Source: Microbacteriaceae bacterium
GTDB taxonomy: Bacteria; Actinomycetota; Actinomycetes; Actinomycetales; Microbacteriaceae
DNA length: 15,392 nt
Direction: 5' to 3'
NCBI GenBank assembly: GCA_023254555.1
Contig: JALRLI010000023.1
Coordinates: 1 to 15,392, forward strand
The notes under the pieces are model-generated. The model had not been told where the DNA came from. It ran no database searches and worked only from the letters and a program-made list of their open reading frames with translations. Every line of letters starts with the position of its first letter. Position 1 is the first letter of the stretch. Position numbers and translations under genes: made by a program. Shown here one piece after another: positions 13,600 to 15,392 of this stretch.

Positions 13600-14697
13600 A
13601 TGAGCAGTTCAGATTTAGTCATGGAATTCAGCTTCGAAGAGGCGCAGCGGCTCGATGTCGCCGCGCGCGAGGCAATTCTCGAAGCTCCCGGCTTCGGCAA
13701 ACACTTCACCGACCACATGGTCTCGATTGAGTGGACAGCAGAGCGCGGCTGGGTCGATGCTCGAGTGATGCCGTATGGTCCGCTGGTGATGGATCCTGCA
13801 TCCTCGGTCTTTCACTACGGCCAAGAGGTGTTCGAGGGATTGAAGGCGTACCGTCATGATGACGGAGGAATATACACGTTCAGGCCAGAGCAGAACGCGC
13901 GCCGGCTGAACACCTCGGCGACCCGCCTTGCGCTCCCACATCTGCCGGTGCCAACCTTTGTCGAGTCACTGAAGCAGCTTGTCAGAGCCGACTCTGACTG
14001 GGTGCCTGCCGGTGGCGAAAACTCACTGTACTTCAGACCCTTCATGATTGCCGACGAGAGCTTCTTGGGCGTTCGCAGCGCCCACAAAGTTCGCTACATG
14101 GTGATTGCCTGCCCGGTTGGCCCCTACTTCGAGCACGGCATTAAGCCACTCTCAATCTGGCTCTCAACCAAGTACTCGCGCGCAGGCCGGGGTGGCACAG
14201 GCGAAGCGAAGTGCGGCGGAAACTATGCAGCATCGCTGCTCCCGCAGCAAGAAGCCTACGATAACGGATGCGCACAGGTGCTCTTCACCGACGCAGCTAC
14301 GAACACCATCGACGAGCTCGGAGGCATGAACATCTTCTTCGTGCGCGGCGAGAACACGCTTGTCACCCCAACCCTCAACGGCAATATCCTTCACGGCATC
14401 ACCCGCGACAGCATTATCCAGCTGGCGCGCGACCGTGGCATGACCGTTGAAGAGCGTGACGTGACCATCGATGAGTGGCGATCCGGCGTTGACTCGGGTC
14501 AGATTACTGAGGTGTTCGCTTGCGGCACGGCAGCGGTCATCACGCCAATCGGCCAGCTCAAAACCCCCGACTTCGTGATTGGTGCTGCTGATACTGAGCC
14601 CGGCGAGGTGAGCATGAGTCTGCGTGCTGAGCTCACCGGCATTCAGCACGGCCGCGTCGAAGACCGCCACGGCTGGCTCGTTCGCCTCGACGCGTAG
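13600..14697 (+). CDS. ilvE: Branched-chain amino acid aminotransferase
   Basis: IlvE is a class IV PLP enzyme that transfers the amino group of glutamate to the 2-oxo acids of leucine, isoleucine and valine. The 365-residue length is that of the long (BCAT II, eukaryote/actinobacteria-type) form. Family features: FHYGQEVFEGLKAY (71-84), FRPEQNARRLN (95-105), LYFRPF (143-148), the Schiff-base Lys204 in GEAKCGGNYAASL (201-213), ELGGMNIFFV (239-248) and CGTAAVITPIG (308-318). The ATG at 13600 is preceded by GAGG at 13587-13590. An in-frame ATG at 13621 has no ribosome site. It begins 15 bp after the leuB stop, consistent with one transcript that uses LeuB's product in the next, final step of leucine synthesis. 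Confidence 0.96.
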   Translation: MSSSDLVMEFSFEEAQRLDVAAREAILEAPGFGKHFTDHMVSIEWTAERGWVDARVMPYGPLVMDPASSVFHYGQEVFEGLKAYRHDDGGIYTFRPEQNARRLNTSATRLALPHLPVPTFVESLKQLVRADSDWVPAGGENSLYFRPFMIADESFLGVRSAHKVRYMVIACPVGPYFEHGIKPLSIWLSTKYSRAGRGGTGEAKCGGNYAASLLPQQEAYDNGCAQVLFTDAATNTIDELGGMNIFFVRGENTLVTPTLNGNILHGITRDSIIQLARDRGMTVEERDVTIDEWRSGVDSGQITEVFACGTAAVITPIGQLKTPDFVIGAADTEPGEVSMSLRAELTGIQHGRVEDRHGWLVRLDA

Positions 14698-14712
14698 GGC
14701 GCATGAGTACAC

Positions 14713-15392
14713 ATGGCTGAACAAGTCAGACCAAGAGCAGAGGGATGGACCCAGCGCACTGACGCCGAAGGTCGTCCGCTGCTCGAGTTTGCTTCGCCGC
14801 GGGTGAGTCAGCCACCAAAGCACCTTGCCGACATGACACTCGAAGAACGCCAAGAGGCGATGAAAGAGCTCGGCTTGCCCGCCTTTCGCGCGAAGCAGAT
14901 CTCGACGCACTACTTTCAGCACTACACCAGCGACACCTCGCAGATGACCGATTTGCCGGTGGATGCCCGCGAGCAGATTGCCGAGAAGTTCTTTCCGCCT
15001 CTGCTGACCGAAGTAAAGCGACTGAGCACTGACAAAGGTGACACCATCAAATTTTTGTGGCGGCTCTTTGACGGTGCGCTTGTTGAGTCAGTGCTGATGC
15101 GCTATCCGGGTCGAATCACGCTCTGCGTCTCGAGCCAGTGTGGCTGTGGAATGAACTGCCCATTCTGCGCAACGGGCCAGGCAGGGCTCACCCGAAACAT
15201 GTCTACCGCTGAGATTCTTGATCAGGTGGTGCAGGCCAATCGAGTCATCGCAGAGGGTGCTCTCGGAGGCAGGCGACGCGACGGCGGCCATGATGCTGAG
15301 CGCGTCACCAACATCGTGTTCATGGGTATGGGTGAACCGCTCGCCAACTACAACCGCGTTATGACTGCCGTTCGCACGATGGTTGAGCCTCA
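14713..15392 (+). CDS. rlmN: Dual-specificity 23S rRNA/tRNA adenine-C2 methyltransferase RlmN (3' end beyond window)
   Basis: RlmN is a radical-SAM enzyme that methylates C2 of A2503 in 23S rRNA and A37 in some tRNAs. The frame is open from ATG 14713 to the window end, giving 226 residues. It has the radical-SAM cluster motif CGMNCPFC (Cys145, Cys149, Cys152) preceded by SSQCG, and the SAM-binding NIVFMGMGEPLANYNRV. The N-terminal accessory domain is present (HLADMTLEERQEAMKELGLPAFRAKQ, split as 37-50 and 51-62). The C-terminal cysteine that carries the methyl group in this family lies beyond the window. The ATG at 14703 is in another frame and stops after five codons. Only a weak ribosome site (AGGG) precedes the start, so read-through translation from ilvE, 15 bp upstream, is likely. 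Confidence 0.95.
   Translation, partial: MAEQVRPRAEGWTQRTDAEGRPLLEFASPRVSQPPKHLADMTLEERQEAMKELGLPAFRAKQISTHYFQHYTSDTSQMTDLPVDAREQIAEKFFPPLLTEVKRLSTDKGDTIKFLWRLFDGALVESVLMRYPGRITLCVSSQCGCGMNCPFCATGQAGLTRNMSTAEILDQVVQANRVIAEGALGGRRRDGGHDAERVTNIVFMGMGEPLANYNRVMTAVRTMVEP

Noticed and set aside
14703..14720. ATG at 14703 as a start for rlmN or a leader peptide
   Set aside because: It runs only five codons to a stop and is out of frame with rlmN.
14164..14922. 252-codon open frame on the minus strand across ilvE and rlmN
   Set aside because: It lies opposite two clearly real genes and has no recognisable motif; long antisense frames are common in G+C-rich coding sequence.

Overview
The window looks like a chromosomal segment of an actinobacterium, most likely Microbacteriaceae or a close relative within Micrococcales. 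Four things point that way: moderately high G+C, many GTG starts, a DUF3039 gene next to murI-rph-rdgB, and promoters whose -10 box reads TAGGNT. This is inferred from gene content; no database search was possible. I see no phage, transposon, CRISPR array or origin. The window is gene-dense and no stretch above 300 bases lacks a gene.

Left part (1-3728), a cell-surface polymer block: a family 2 glycosyltransferase (minus, cut by the window edge), a divergent CDP-glycerol glycerophosphotransferase-like enzyme (plus), and a convergent two-gene ABC exporter of the TagG/TagH (Wzm/Wzt) type (minus). Together they suggest assembly and export of a teichoic-acid-like or related polyol-phosphate glycopolymer.

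Middle-left (3729-6307), a second, unrelated ABC system: an ATPase with an unusual basic, Lys/Ala-rich N-terminal tail, whose gene overlaps that of a 525-residue multi-pass membrane partner of unknown substrate.

Centre (6308-8832): a small cysteine-containing DUF3039 protein, then a tight housekeeping operon murI-rph-rdgB (D-glutamate supply for peptidoglycan, tRNA 3'-end maturation, nucleotide-pool cleansing).

Centre-right (8833-12313): a 973-residue three-part protein with an APH-type kinase, a central barrel resembling an M23 peptidase that has lost its metal ligands, and a class III PLP enzyme of the AGXT2L phospholyase type. It is followed by a 141-residue orphan membrane protein.

Right part (12314-15392): tRNA-Leu(UAG) on the minus strand with its own terminator, back to back with a leuB-ilvE-rlmN run (leucine and branched-chain amino acid synthesis, then rRNA/tRNA methylation; rlmN is cut by the window end). 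The -10 boxes of the tRNA and leuB promoters are only 9 bp apart.

A pattern running through the window: four plus-strand genes without a clear Shine-Dalgarno sequence each have a -10-like hexamer ending exactly 6 nt before the start codon. That is the geometry of leaderless mRNAs.
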